A stretch of 34,759 nt of DNA from Solobacterium sp. (lineage in GTDB: Bacteria; Bacillota_I; Bacilli_A; Erysipelotrichales; Erysipelotrichaceae), in the NCBI GenBank assembly GCA_024698805.1, contig JAILQT010000117.1:1-34759 (forward strand), given 5' to 3'. Shown piece after piece: positions 18,596 through 29,619 of the stretch (its first letter is position 1; each line of letters begins with the position of its first letter). Under the pieces are notes generated by a model. It was not told the DNA's origin. It did not search any database and saw only the letters and a list, made by a program, of their open reading frames with translations. Both the position numbers and the translations under genes were made by a program.

Positions 18596-18616
18596 ATATA
18601 GTCATTTTGACTATAT
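18596..18616. promoter_or_regulatory. Perfect 21-bp palindromic operator of the NAD operon
   Basis: ATATAGTCA and TGACTATAT are exact inverted repeats separated by three T. The site covers the predicted start of transcription (about 18612) and stops directly before the GAGG ribosome binding site of nrtR. It is the likely binding site of the regulator encoded next to it. That assignment is inference from position and symmetry. Confidence 0.75.
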
Positions 18617-18618
18617 AC

Positions 18619-18647
18619 ATCATAGAACAGACCGCGGCATTTCGCAA
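18619..18647 (-). promoter_or_regulatory. Promoter of the nrtR-pncA-pncB-nadD-nadE operon
   Basis: On the minus strand, -35 TTGCGA (18642-18647), a 17-base spacer and -10 TATGAT (18619-18624). It lies just before the palindromic operator. Confidence 0.72.
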
Positions 18648-18651
18648 CATG

Positions 18652-18676
18652 AAAAAAACATACCGTTTGCAGTATG
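18652..18676 (-). terminator. Intrinsic terminator of the small membrane protein gene
   Basis: On the minus strand, CATACTG, loop CAAA, CGGTATG (one G-T pair) and seven T. It separates this gene from the NAD operon promoter, which starts five bases further on. Confidence 0.8.
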
Positions 18677-18680
18677 CTTA

Positions 18681-19184
18681 TCAGTACTTCTTCTTCATCC
18701 TCGTATATTTCCTGCCGAGGTTGAGCTTCAGGAATTCCAGCAGGACATCCTTGTCGTCTTTCGCGAAGTCAAGTTCCTTGGTCGTATATCCGTCAGGCTT
18801 CTTGTCGGTCGGATCGTCCAGCGTAAAGAATACGGCGACCGTACTCTTCTTTTCCTGCCAGTCATAGGCCCTGACGATATCCCAGCTGTAGAACCTTCCG
18901 CCTGCGACCATGCCCTCTTCGCCGACGCCGTCACGCATCAGCATATACGATGTGACTGCAACGATCATGACGCCGATCCTGAAGTAGTCAAGAACGGAAT
19001 TGTTGGCAGAGGATACCAGGGAGATAACGGAAAGAACGCCGATCACAAGGAACAGGATCCTGATATAGGACCACTGCTGGTCCTTGATCATGACTTTGGA
19101 ACCGTTCTTGAAATATCTGTAGAACATCAGTACAGAGAGAATGCCGAATCCGACGATCAGGACTATGTTTACATAATCATTCAT
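18681..19184 (-). CDS. Small membrane protein of unknown function (DUF5673-like)
   Basis: The 167 residues form three hydrophobic segments (about 5-23, 43-61 and 67-86), followed by a soluble C-terminal domain of about 80 residues. That domain carries GRFYSWDIVRAYDW and ends in a basic tail (GRKYTRMKKKY). The layout resembles DUF5673-type membrane proteins found in Bacillota, but this is recognition from memory and not certain. GAGG lies seven bases before the ATG. It is a single-gene unit between a divergent promoter and its own terminator, and it is read in the same direction as the NAD operon. No function is proposed. Confidence 0.75.
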   Translation of the reverse strand: MNDYVNIVLIVGFGILSVLMFYRYFKNGSKVMIKDQQWSYIRILFLVIGVLSVISLVSSANNSVLDYFRIGVMIVAVTSYMLMRDGVGEEGMVAGGRFYSWDIVRAYDWQEKKSTVAVFFTLDDPTDKKPDGYTTKELDFAKDDKDVLLEFLKLNLGRKYTRMKKKY

Positions 19185-19208
19185 ACGAGAACCTCACACA
19201 ATGTCAGT

Positions 19209-19217
19209 ATTATAACA
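19209..19217 (-). promoter_or_regulatory. Extended -10 promoter for the small membrane protein
   Basis: On the minus strand the sequence reads TGT-TATAAT. A TTGTAC hexamer lies 19 bases upstream (19234-19239), inside the opposing promoter. Confidence 0.55.
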
Positions 19218-19224
19218 CTGTAAA

Positions 19225-19252
19225 TTGTTTTTTGTACAAAAAAGAATATAAT
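19225..19252 (+). promoter_or_regulatory. Promoter of a predicted leaderless HAD gene
   Basis: -35 TTGTTT (19225-19230), a 16-base spacer and -10 TATAAT (19247-19252). Only six bases separate the -10 from the ATG at 19259, so transcription should begin at the start codon itself. Confidence 0.65.
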
Positions 19253-19258
19253 GTGCAT

Positions 19259-20098
19259 ATGGCAAAAATCAGGCTGTTTGCGAGTGATCTGGACGGCACC
19301 CTCCTGCAGAGGAACGGTGAGCTCAGTCCCTGTACGAAAGAGATGCTGGAAAAACTGAAAGAAAGCGGCTGTCTGATCATGATCAATTCAGGCAGGCCTT
19401 TTTACAGTATCGACAGGGTCGTCGATCCTTCCCTGCCGGATATCGTTTCCGGCATGAACGGACAGCAGATCCGCTTCTCAGCTTCCGGCGAGATCATCCG
19501 GAAGCCGGAGATCACACTGGTGCAGACGGCATACCTGCTGCAGCTGCTGGACCGCTATCCGGTATTCCTTGCCTGCAGCGAAGGGACGCAGTTCCATCAT
19601 TACTGTTCGAAAAAACAGATGCTCTTCAGGTTCACCTACATCGCCGCAAGACACGCCGGCTCGTTCCTTCTCAGGCGGCACCAGTTCCCGAGGACGATAC
19701 GGACCGATACTTCCGCGCTGACAAACACGGGGCATGAAAAGATCTGTTTTGCGTCTTTCCACCCGGTGCTGGAAAAGATCCGGAGGCAGCTGGACCCGGA
19801 AGAATTCTCTGCCTTCTATGTGCACCCGACATGGCTGGAGGTGCAGACGGCAGGCGTCTCGAAAGGCAATGCCCTGCGCACCGTCATGGAGCGGCTGCAC
19901 ATCAGCCGTGAGGAATGCGCGGCTGCGGGCGACGGGGAGAATGACGCGTCCATGCTGGAAGCTGCAGGCATCGCCATCGTGCCGAAGGACGGCATGCGCC
20001 AGGCAAAGGAAAAGGCATCCGTGATCACGGATACCTGTGATCATGACGGCATCGCCGCATGGATCGAAGAATATCTGAAAAACGAGTCCGGTAAATGA
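19259..20098 (+). CDS. Cof-type HAD-IIB family phosphatase, probably translated from a leaderless mRNA
   Basis: A second Cof/YidA-like phosphatase of 279 residues. Motif I is DLDGTL (Asp10, Asp12), motif II is in NSGRP, motif III is Lys in VSKGNAL, and motif IV is GDGENDASML. The cap domain lies at about 85-185 and contains an unusual Arg/His-rich stretch (FLLRRHQFPRTIR). The ATG at 19259 is chosen because the DLDGT motif sits ten residues behind it, as in relatives. A TTG at 19232 would lie inside the promoter. There is no ribosome binding site before the ATG. Substrate unknown. It is a single-gene unit ending at a bidirectional terminator. Confidence 0.9.
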   Translation: MAKIRLFASDLDGTLLQRNGELSPCTKEMLEKLKESGCLIMINSGRPFYSIDRVVDPSLPDIVSGMNGQQIRFSASGEIIRKPEITLVQTAYLLQLLDRYPVFLACSEGTQFHHYCSKKQMLFRFTYIAARHAGSFLLRRHQFPRTIRTDTSALTNTGHEKICFASFHPVLEKIRRQLDPEEFSAFYVHPTWLEVQTAGVSKGNALRTVMERLHISREECAAAGDGENDASMLEAAGIAIVPKDGMRQAKEKASVITDTCDHDGIAAWIEEYLKNESGK

Positions 20099-20112
20099 TC
20101 CGGACCCGTTTT
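20079..20112. terminator. Bidirectional terminator between HAD gene and glgB
   Basis: AAAACG, a mismatch, GTCCGG, an eight-base loop, CCGGAC, a mismatch and CGTTTT. The stop codon of the HAD gene lies in the loop. T tracts on both strands serve the convergent genes. Confidence 0.82.
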
Positions 20113-20125
20113 CATATTCTGTAGT

Positions 20126-22168
20126 TTACTTCGCAGCTGCTTTCTTTGCCGTTTTGCGGACAGTCTTCTTTTCTGCCTTCGGCTTGGGATCGGGTTCGTT
20201 GAATACGAATACAGCGCATCCGTATGCAGGGAGCGGGTAGCTGATCCTGTACGGCTGCTTGTCGCATTCGCCCTTCTCTGCCTTCAGGACGACTTTCCTG
20301 TCTGTTCCGTCCGTCAGACCGTTCTGGTCAAGGGCGAGCGTATATCTGCCGGCAACAGGCACGCCTACCATATAATCATCCCTTTCGACAGGCGTCATAT
20401 TGACGACGAACAGCAGGCTGTGCTTCTTCGAGCCGTCTCTGCGGATGAAGGAGAAGATGGACCTGTCGGCGTCGTCCGCATTGACCCATGTGAAGCCTTC
20501 CCAGGAATCATCCAGCTTGTACATTGCCGGGTATTTCACATACAGGTGAAGCAGGTCCCTGACGAAGTTCTGCAGGTTCTTGTTGTAGGGACGGTCGCTC
20601 TCTTCCCAGTCAAGCTGTACTTTTTCATCCCATTCATGCGCCTGGCCGAAGTCCTGTCCCATGAACATCAGCTTCTTGCCGCAGTGACCGAACATGAATG
20701 TATAGCCGCATTTCAGGTTGGCGAACTTGTCAATCTCATAGCCCGGCATCTTGTTGAGCATCGAGCATTTCAGGTGGACGACCTCATCGTGCGACAGGAC
20801 GAGGACGTACTTTTCCGAGAACGCATAGCTCATCGCAAATGTCATCTTGTTATGGTTGTTCTTGCGGAAATACGGATCCAGCTTCATGTAGTCCAGGAAG
20901 TCATGCATCCAGCCCATGTTCCACTTGTATGTGAATCCGAGGCCGTCGTTCTCCGGAGCTTCCGTCAGCTTCGGCCATGCGGTCGATTCTTCCGCGATGA
21001 TGATCGTACCGTCTTTCCTGCCGCGGATGACGGAATTCAGATGCTTGAAGAATTCCATTGCGTCCAGGTTGCCGTTGGAACCGTACTTGTTGGGTATCCA
21101 TTCGCCGTCTTTCCTGCCGTAGTCGAGATACAGCATCGATGCGACAGCGTCGACACGCAGTCCGTCGATATGGTATTCATCATACCAGTACAGGGCGTTG
21201 CCGATCAGGAAGTTGCTGACTTCATTCTTGGAATAATTGAAGATCTTGGTTCCCCAGTCGGGATGTTCACCCATCCTCGGATCCGGATATTCGTATGTCG
21301 GCGTGCCGTCGAAGTCCGCGAGACCGTGCGCGTCTTTCGGGAAGTGCGCAGGCACCCAGTCGAGGATGACGCCGATGCCGTGCTGATGCATCTGGTCGAC
21401 GAAATACATGAAATCCTGCGGTTCGCCGTATCTGGAAGTCGGTGCGAAATAACCCGTTACCTGATAGCCCCAGGAACCGTCAAACGGATGCTCGGCGATA
21501 CCCATCAGCTCGACATGCGTATACCCCATGTAATTGCAGTATTCGGTGAGTTCATCGGCGAGCTCCCGGTAATTCAGGAAAGCACCGTCTTCATTGGACC
21601 TCTTGAGCCAGGAACCGAGATGGCATTCATAGATCGCCATCGGGGAAGAGAATGTGTTGTTTTCAGCACGCTTCTTCAGCCATTTCGCATCGGACCACTT
21701 GTAGCCGTCGATCTTTGCTGTCTTGGAAGCTGTGCCGGGCCGGAATTCAGCGGAGAAAGCATACGGGTCTGCCTTGTACAGGATCCTGCCGTCCTTTGTA
21801 TGGATGGCATATTTGTACAGCTCGCCGTATCCCATGTTATCGATGAAGATCTCCCAGATGCCGCTGGTCTCCAGAGCGACCATCATATTCGCATTGGGAT
21901 CCCATCCGTTTCTGTCGCAGACGACACCCACAGCAGCAGCGTTCGGTGCCCATACGGCAAAATGCATGCCTTTCCTGTCGCCGATCTCTGCCGCGTGCGC
22001 GCCCAGCTTGTTGTAGATCCTGTAGTTTCTGCCGTTATTGAACAGGTATCTGTCCATCGTGCTCAGGAATACAGGTGACAGGAGCTCCTCTTTCTGCTCT
22101 TTTTTGGAAGGGGTCTTCTTTTTGGTTGCTGCAGCTTTTTTCACTGCAGATGTTTTCTTTTCAGCCAT
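20126..22168 (-). CDS. glgB: 1,4-alpha-glucan (glycogen) branching enzyme with Lys/Ala-rich tails
   Basis: Cuts alpha-1,4 glucan chains and rejoins them as alpha-1,6 branches. An N-terminal CBM48-like domain (about 65-140) precedes the GH13 barrel. Asp340 (GLRVDAVASML) is the nucleophile, Glu393 (IIAEES) the acid/base, and His460-Asp461 (LSHDEVVH) completes the site. A C-terminal beta domain ends near 655. Unusual are a basic N-terminal tail (residues 4-28, many Lys, Ala and Ser) and a basic C-terminal tail (about 658-680, Lys-Ala-Lys type), which are not part of the enzyme fold. No other glycogen genes (glgC, glgA, glgP) lie in the window. AAAGGAG precedes the ATG. Confidence 0.95.
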   Translation of the reverse strand: MAEKKTSAVKKAAATKKKTPSKKEQKEELLSPVFLSTMDRYLFNNGRNYRIYNKLGAHAAEIGDRKGMHFAVWAPNAAAVGVVCDRNGWDPNANMMVALETSGIWEIFIDNMGYGELYKYAIHTKDGRILYKADPYAFSAEFRPGTASKTAKIDGYKWSDAKWLKKRAENNTFSSPMAIYECHLGSWLKRSNEDGAFLNYRELADELTEYCNYMGYTHVELMGIAEHPFDGSWGYQVTGYFAPTSRYGEPQDFMYFVDQMHQHGIGVILDWVPAHFPKDAHGLADFDGTPTYEYPDPRMGEHPDWGTKIFNYSKNEVSNFLIGNALYWYDEYHIDGLRVDAVASMLYLDYGRKDGEWIPNKYGSNGNLDAMEFFKHLNSVIRGRKDGTIIIAEESTAWPKLTEAPENDGLGFTYKWNMGWMHDFLDYMKLDPYFRKNNHNKMTFAMSYAFSEKYVLVLSHDEVVHLKCSMLNKMPGYEIDKFANLKCGYTFMFGHCGKKLMFMGQDFGQAHEWDEKVQLDWEESDRPYNKNLQNFVRDLLHLYVKYPAMYKLDDSWEGFTWVNADDADRSIFSFIRRDGSKKHSLLFVVNMTPVERDDYMVGVPVAGRYTLALDQNGLTDGTDRKVVLKAEKGECDKQPYRISYPLPAYGCAVFVFNEPDPKPKAEKKTVRKTAKKAAAK

Positions 22169-22188
22169 AATGAATCATTCTCCTTTAA

Positions 22189-22216
22189 ATTATATGGTGT
22201 GCTAATCTCTTAATAA
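22189..22216 (-). promoter_or_regulatory. Promoter of glgB
   Basis: On the minus strand, -35 TTATTA (22211-22216), a 16-base spacer and -10 TATAAT (22189-22194). The -10 is perfect and the -35 is weak. The leader is about 15-20 bases with AAAGGAG. Confidence 0.55.
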
Positions 22217-22267
22217 CATTGTAAACCTTTTTACATAAAAATGCAGACCTTCACTTATGTTCTCAAT

Positions 22268-22295
22268 AAAAAAACCGGAAAGTTTTCCTTTCCGG
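22268..22295 (-). terminator. Intrinsic terminator of the heat-shock operon
   Basis: On the minus strand, CCGGAAAG, loop GAAAA and CTTTCCGG are followed by seven T. It lies directly after the clpB stop and separates the chaperone operon from glgB. Confidence 0.9.
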
Positions 22296-22301
22296 CCTTG
22301 A

Positions 22302-24866
22302 TTATGCCATCAGCTGCTGTACGCTGACGATATATCCTTCCTCATCCGCTTCGACGACGATCGTCCTGCCGGCGATATCCGGGTTCTCCAGGATCGTTTT
22401 TGCGACAAGCGTTTCGACCTCTCTCTGGATATGACGCTTCATCGGACGTGCGCCGTATACCGGATCCACGCCGTATTCGATGATATGCTCACGAGCGGAA
22501 GGCATGACCTTCAGCGTGATGTTCCTCTCTTCGAGCCTTGCGGAGAGCTGGCGGATGAACTTGTCCGCGATTGCGATCTGCACATCCCTTGTCAGGGAGT
22601 TGAAGACGATGATCTCATCGATCCTGTTGATCAGTTCCGGTTTGAAGAAACGGTGCACTTCATCCATGTAATGCTGTTTCCTCGCTTCGCCGTCCTCCTC
22701 GAACGCATAGGCGCTGCCGAGGTTGCTGGTCATGATGATGATCGTATTCTTGAAGTCTACGGTGATGCCCTTGGAATCCGTTACACGGCCTTCATCGAGG
22801 ATCTGCAGCAGCACATTGAATACATCCGGGTGCGCTTTCTCGATCTCATCGAGCAGCACGATCGAATACGGGTTCCTCCTGACTGCTTCCGTCAGCTGGC
22901 CGCCCTCTTCATAGCCGACATATCCCGGGGGAGCACCGATCAGCCTTGAAACGCTGAACTTCTCCATATATTCCGACATATCGATGCGGACGATCCTGTT
23001 CTCGTCATCAAAGAGCTGTTCAGCCAGCGCCTTTGCGACTTCGGTCTTGCCGACGCCTGTAGGACCCAGGAACATGAACGAACCGAGGGGCCTGGAGGCA
23101 TCCTGGATGTTCGCCTTTGAACGCATGATGGAATCGCTGATCAGACGCAGTGCTTCATCCTGGCCCATGACACGCTTGTTGAGGTATTCGTGCAGGTGGA
23201 GGATCTTCTGCCTCTCCGTGCTCATCAGCCTGCTGACTTCGATATGCGTCCACCTGCTGACGACCTTCGCGATCATCTCTTCATCGACGACCTGCTGGAT
23301 CATCCTTTTCTCTTCGAGGTTCTCGCCCTTTGCAATCAGCTTTTCAAGGGCGGGGATCGTTTCGTATTTCAGCCTTGCGGCTTTTTCATAATCCGCATCG
23401 TTCTGCGCATTCGTCAGGTCGAGCTTGGCCATCTCGAGTTTTTCCTTGGCATCCTTGACCTGGTCCATCTCCTCTTTTTCCTTTTCCCACTGGGAGAAGA
23501 GGATCTCTTTCTTTTCCTTGAGGTCGGCGAGGTCGCGGCGGATCTCGTCAAGCCTGTCCAGGGCTCTTTCGTCCTTCTCGTTTTTCAGCGACGTCTCTTC
23601 GATCTCGAGCGTCATGATCTTCCTGCTGAGCTCATCCAGCTCTTCGGGCATGGAATCCATCTCGACACGGATCGAAGCACACGCTTCGTCGATCAGGTCG
23701 ATCGCCTTGTCCGGCAGGAACCTGTCCGTGATATACCGGTTCGACATCGTCGCAGCAGCGATGATCGCGTCATCCCGGATCTGCACGCCGTGGTGGCTTT
23801 CAAAGCGGTCTTTCAGACCCCTGAGGATCGAGATGGTATCTTCCACGCTCGGCTCCTGCACCATGATCTTCTGGAACCTTCTTTCCAGGGCACGGTCCTT
23901 TTCGATATATTTGCGGTATTCATCGAACGTCGTTGCGCCGATGCACTTCAGTTCGCCCCTTGCGAGCATGGGCTTCAGCAGGTTGGCTGCGTCCATGGAG
24001 CCTTCGGTCTTCCCGGCACCGACGAGGTTGTGGAGCTCATCGATGAACAGGATGATCTCCCCGTCCGCTTCCTGTACCTGTTTCAGGACTCCCTTAAGAC
24101 GTTCCTCGAATTCGCCCCTGTATTTCGCGCCTGCGATCATCGCGCCCATATCGAGCTCGATCAGGCGTTTGTTCTTCAGTCCGAGGGGCACGTCGCCGTT
24201 CATGATCCTCCAGGCGAGGCCTTCAACGATCGCTGTCTTGCCGACGCCCGGTTCGCCGATCAGCACCGGGTTGTTTTTTGTTTTTCTTGAAAGTATCTCA
24301 ATGACACGCCTGATCTCTTCATCCCTGCCGATAACAGGATCGATCTTGCCGTCCCTGACATCCTGCACGATATCATGTCCGTATTTGTTCAGGGCATCAA
24401 GCTGGCTCTCATTTGTTCTCTCATCCATTTTCATACCCCCTCTGCGGTCTTCCTCCGCCTTTTTTACCGCGGCAGGATCGATCGCATATCTCCTTCTGAT
24501 ATCCCTGATAAAGGGATCGTTCGTATTCAGCATGCCGATGAACAGCATGGCGGTGCTCAGATACGTATCACCGCTGTCTTCCGCTGCCTTCAGGCCGTTC
24601 CGGTACGCTTCGTTCAGGCTGTTCGAGATCAGCGGGTCCCTGCCGCCCTGAACGGATGCGAATGACTTAAGTCTGGCGTCTGTATCCTTTTTCAGCGCGT
24701 TTTTATCGGTGCCTGTCCTGGTGAAGATGCCGTCAAGACTGTCGCTTTCCAGCATCGCTGCTAGTACATGTTCGATCGTCAGTTCGCTGTTTCCGGCTGT
24801 CTGCGCCGCTGTGAATGCGTTCATGATCAGCGACTGCAGCTGTTCTGTCATCTTTTCGATATTCAT
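22302..24866 (-). CDS. clpB: ATP-dependent disaggregase ClpB
   Basis: A hexameric AAA+ unfoldase that rescues aggregated proteins together with DnaK-DnaJ-GrpE. From the ATG at 24866: an N-terminal Clp repeat domain (1-145), NBD1 with Walker A GEPGVGKT (204-211) and Walker B FIDE (274-277), a coiled-coil middle domain (about 405-525, Glu/Lys rich), which distinguishes ClpB from ClpC/ClpA, and NBD2 with GPTGVGKTE (601-609) and LLDEIEKAH. The pore segment YRGEFEERL is present. AAAGGAGGTGA lies eight bases before this ATG; the GTG at 24875 would be too close to it. Only 34 bases separate it from dnaJ, with no terminator, so it belongs to the HrcA operon. Confidence 0.97.
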   Translation of the reverse strand: MNIEKMTEQLQSLIMNAFTAAQTAGNSELTIEHVLAAMLESDSLDGIFTRTGTDKNALKKDTDARLKSFASVQGGRDPLISNSLNEAYRNGLKAAEDSGDTYLSTAMLFIGMLNTNDPFIRDIRRRYAIDPAAVKKAEEDRRGGMKMDERTNESQLDALNKYGHDIVQDVRDGKIDPVIGRDEEIRRVIEILSRKTKNNPVLIGEPGVGKTAIVEGLAWRIMNGDVPLGLKNKRLIELDMGAMIAGAKYRGEFEERLKGVLKQVQEADGEIILFIDELHNLVGAGKTEGSMDAANLLKPMLARGELKCIGATTFDEYRKYIEKDRALERRFQKIMVQEPSVEDTISILRGLKDRFESHHGVQIRDDAIIAAATMSNRYITDRFLPDKAIDLIDEACASIRVEMDSMPEELDELSRKIMTLEIEETSLKNEKDERALDRLDEIRRDLADLKEKKEILFSQWEKEKEEMDQVKDAKEKLEMAKLDLTNAQNDADYEKAARLKYETIPALEKLIAKGENLEEKRMIQQVVDEEMIAKVVSRWTHIEVSRLMSTERQKILHLHEYLNKRVMGQDEALRLISDSIMRSKANIQDASRPLGSFMFLGPTGVGKTEVAKALAEQLFDDENRIVRIDMSEYMEKFSVSRLIGAPPGYVGYEEGGQLTEAVRRNPYSIVLLDEIEKAHPDVFNVLLQILDEGRVTDSKGITVDFKNTIIIMTSNLGSAYAFEEDGEARKQHYMDEVHRFFKPELINRIDEIIVFNSLTRDVQIAIADKFIRQLSARLEERNITLKVMPSAREHIIEYGVDPVYGARPMKRHIQREVETLVAKTILENPDIAGRTIVVEADEEGYIVSVQQLMA

Positions 24867-24900
24867 CGTGTTCACCTCCTTTGGAAATGAAACTTATGTG

Positions 24901-26046
24901 TTAATTGAACTGTTTCTTGAATCTGCTCCAGATGCTTTCCTTTCCTTTCCTGTTCTGCATCTTCTGCAGATCACGGTACAGTTCCTTCTCGGTATTGTTC
25001 AGGTTCTTGTCGATCACGATCTTAACGGTGCAGATCTGATCGCCTGTCCTCTGGGTCCTGGCTTCCGTAATGCCCTTGCCCTTTAAGCGCAGTCTTGCGC
25101 CGTTCTGTGTCCCTGCGGGGATCTTCATCGTCACATCGCCGTGGATCGTAGGCACGTCAAGTTCCGTGCCGAGCGTAGCGTCGACTGCGGATACAGGCAC
25201 TTCGAGCCAGATATCCCTGCCGTCCCTTTCAAAATGCTCATGATTCATGACGTTGATCTCGATATAGAGGTCGCCTGCGGGCCCGCCGTTGACGCCGCGT
25301 TCACCCTTGCCGGATACGCGCAGCTGCTGGCCGCTCTGGATGCCTGCAGGTATCTTCAGGTCGACCGTCTGCTTCTTGCGGATATACCCTGCGCCGGAGC
25401 ACTTCGGACATGCCTTTTTGATCTTTTTACCGCGTCCGCGGCAGTCCGGGCATACCGTCTGCGACTGCATGACGCCGAGGATCGTGCGCTGCTGCGTGAT
25501 GACGGAACCTGTGCCGTGGCAGGTCGGGCAGTCCTCGATATCGGATTTGCTCGCTGCCCCGCTGCCGCCGCATGCGGAACATGTCTCATCCACATTCAGC
25601 ATGATCGTTTCCGTCTTGCCGAAACATGCGTCCATAAAGGAGATGTTCAGGCGCATGAAGCGGTCTTCGCCCTGTCTCGGCGCACTGGCATTGCGCGTCT
25701 GCCTCTGGGAGAAACCTCCTCCCATGCCGCCCATGCCGCCGAATCCGCCGCCGAAGAAGCTGGAGAAGATATCGCTGATATCCTCAAAACCTTCGGATGA
25801 GAATCCGCCCATGCCGCTGCCGTCTACGCCGGCAAAGCCGAACTGGTCATAATTCTGCCGCTTCTGGGGATCGCTGAGGACTTCGTATGCCTCATTGATC
25901 TCCTTGAACTTATCCGCAGCGTCAGGGGCGCTGTTGACATCCGGATGATATTTCTTTGCGAGCGAGCGGTATGCTCTTTTGATCTCATTTTCATCGGCGT
26001 TCCGGGAAACGCCCAATATCTCATAATAATCCCGTTTGTCTGCCAT
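24901..26046 (-). CDS. dnaJ: Co-chaperone DnaJ
   Basis: Stimulates DnaK ATPase and delivers substrates. The J domain has His34-Pro35-Asp36. A Gly/Phe-rich linker (about 75-112) is rich in GGM and GGF repeats. The zinc region has four CxxCxGxG modules (from Cys156, Cys173, Cys199 and Cys213), all intact. The C-terminal substrate-binding domains follow, and the length of 381 residues is that of a full type I DnaJ. GGGAGAG precedes the ATG. A strong hairpin without a T tract lies between dnaK and this gene. Confidence 0.97.
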   Translation of the reverse strand: MADKRDYYEILGVSRNADENEIKRAYRSLAKKYHPDVNSAPDAADKFKEINEAYEVLSDPQKRQNYDQFGFAGVDGSGMGGFSSEGFEDISDIFSSFFGGGFGGMGGMGGGFSQRQTRNASAPRQGEDRFMRLNISFMDACFGKTETIMLNVDETCSACGGSGAASKSDIEDCPTCHGTGSVITQQRTILGVMQSQTVCPDCRGRGKKIKKACPKCSGAGYIRKKQTVDLKIPAGIQSGQQLRVSGKGERGVNGGPAGDLYIEINVMNHEHFERDGRDIWLEVPVSAVDATLGTELDVPTIHGDVTMKIPAGTQNGARLRLKGKGITEARTQRTGDQICTVKIVIDKNLNNTEKELYRDLQKMQNRKGKESIWSRFKKQFN

Positions 26047-26066
26047 AACACTCTCCCGTTTCCAAT

Positions 26067-26097
26067 AAGAATGCGGAATGAAGTATTCCGCATTCTT
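26067..26097 (-). other. Strong hairpin in the dnaK-dnaJ gap
   Basis: AAGAATGCGGAAT and ATTCCGCATTCTT form a perfect 13-pair stem with a five-base loop. On the minus strand it is followed by ATTGG, not a T tract, so it is probably not a full terminator. It may be an mRNA processing or stabilising element that sets dnaK above dnaJ. Confidence 0.65.
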
Positions 26098-26108
26098 TAC
26101 TTATTACT

Positions 26109-28477
<2,369 letters not shown>

Positions 28478-28488
<11 letters not shown>

Positions 28489-29512
28489 TTCCGTTTCCTC
28501 CTCTGTTGTACATATCTTCGATCAGCTGAGCGGCATAGCCCAGCATCGTTACGATCTTTTCATAATTCATACGGCTCGGTCCGATGACCATCAGTTCACC
28601 GGATTCGATGTCATTGACACGGAACCTTGAGCGTATGACCGCAAGGTCGCCGTACCATGTGAGCTGGGCGCCGTGTTTCGTTGTGACTGCCAGCGCGTTC
28701 TTCGAACTGTGCATCTGTTTCCAGACCGTCGAATCATCGAACATCGTCATCAGCTTCTTAAGCTTTGTGATGTCTTCGAATTCCGGCTGGTACAGCATCT
28801 TGTCTTTGCCCGAGAAATAGATATTCTCGTTGGCGAACCGGACGAATGCCCTTACGAATGCGGTGAACAGCAGGTCGTGCCGCTGCACTGCCGCGCTGAG
28901 ATCGGGTTTGATGTCTTCCATCCTCGCAGCCAGCTCGCTGACAGGCACGCCCTTGAGCTTCGTGTTGAGGATGTCCGTGCAGGCTTCCAGATCCGAGAAC
29001 GGGATATCTTCATCGAACAGGAAGTTCTTCGTCTCGGTATGGCCGGTATTCGTGATGAACACGCAGACGATGTTTCTTTCCGTGATCGGGAAGAGCTTGA
29101 TATGTTCAAGCTTCTGCGTATTCGAATCCGGACCGATCGCACCTGCGGTAAGGTTCGTCATCTCCGACAGGATATTGCAGCTTTGACGGACAGCTTCCTC
29201 GATATTGAGGTTCGCTGCGTCAAACGCATCCCGGATCGCAATCTCCATGCGTTTGTCCATACGTGAATCATTCAGCAGGTTCTCGCAGTAGAATTTGTAT
29301 CCTTTTGTACTGGGCACCCTGCCGCTGGATGTGTGAGTCTTTTCCAGATACCCCATCTCCTCAAGGATCTGCATGTCGTTGCGGATCGTTGCACTTGAAT
29401 AAGGCAGATTGTATTTCTGCTGCAAAGCTTTCGATCCGACCGGTTCGGCATTCTGGATAAACTCCTCAACGATCGCTTTAAATATCTCGATCCGTCTCGG
29501 CGTCAGCATCAT
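28478..29512 (-). CDS. hrcA: Heat-inducible transcription repressor HrcA
   Basis: Represses the chaperone operon by binding CIRCE when GroEL is free. The N-terminal winged helix (about 1-75: LTPRRIEIFKAIVEEFI, PVGSKAL, SSATIRNDMQILEEMGYLEKTHTSSGRVPS) is followed by a GAF-like dimerisation domain. The 344 residues are normal. GGAGGTGAG precedes two successive ATG codons; the second (29509) has the more usual spacing of seven, so the true start may be one codon later. It is the first gene of its own regulon, with two operators upstream. Its usual partner groESL is not in the window. Confidence 0.96.
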
Positions 29513-29522
29513 CTCACCTCCG

Positions 29523-29549
29523 TTAGCACTCTGAATCTGTGCCTGCTAA
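29523..29549. promoter_or_regulatory. CIRCE operator 1 (downstream copy)
   Basis: A perfect left arm TTAGCACTC, nine bases, then GCCTGCTAA, which matches GAGTGCTAA at seven of nine positions. It covers the predicted start of transcription of hrcA. Confidence 0.85.
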
Positions 29550-29550
29550 T

Positions 29551-29579
29551 ATAGTACACAAAGGTATTAGCAGTGTCAA
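29551..29579 (-). promoter_or_regulatory. Sigma-A type promoter of the heat-shock operon
   Basis: On the minus strand, -35 TTGACA (29574-29579, perfect), a 17-base spacer and -10 TACTAT (29551-29556). The -35 lies inside the upstream CIRCE and the start of transcription inside the downstream one. Confidence 0.85.
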
Positions 29580-29593
29580 TAGCAGAGTGCTAA
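29567..29593. promoter_or_regulatory. CIRCE operator 2 (upstream copy)
   Basis: TTAGCAGTG (seven of nine matches), nine bases, then a perfect right arm GAGTGCTAA. It overlaps the -35 of the hrcA promoter and abuts the T tract of the rsmD terminator. Confidence 0.85.
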
Positions 29594-29619
29594 AAAAATA
29601 AAAAGGGCTTTATCAGCCC
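29594..29619 (-). terminator. Intrinsic terminator of the ftsW-rsmD operon
   Basis: On the minus strand, GGGCT, loop GATAA and AGCCC are followed by TTTTTATTTTTTT. The TGA of rsmD lies within the hairpin, so a terminating ribosome could cover its 5' arm. Confidence 0.75.

Noticed and set aside
20420..22078. A 552-residue open frame antisense to glgB
   Set aside because: It mirrors the biased codon use of glgB, lacks any recognisable domain and has no ribosome binding site; glgB has all catalytic motifs.
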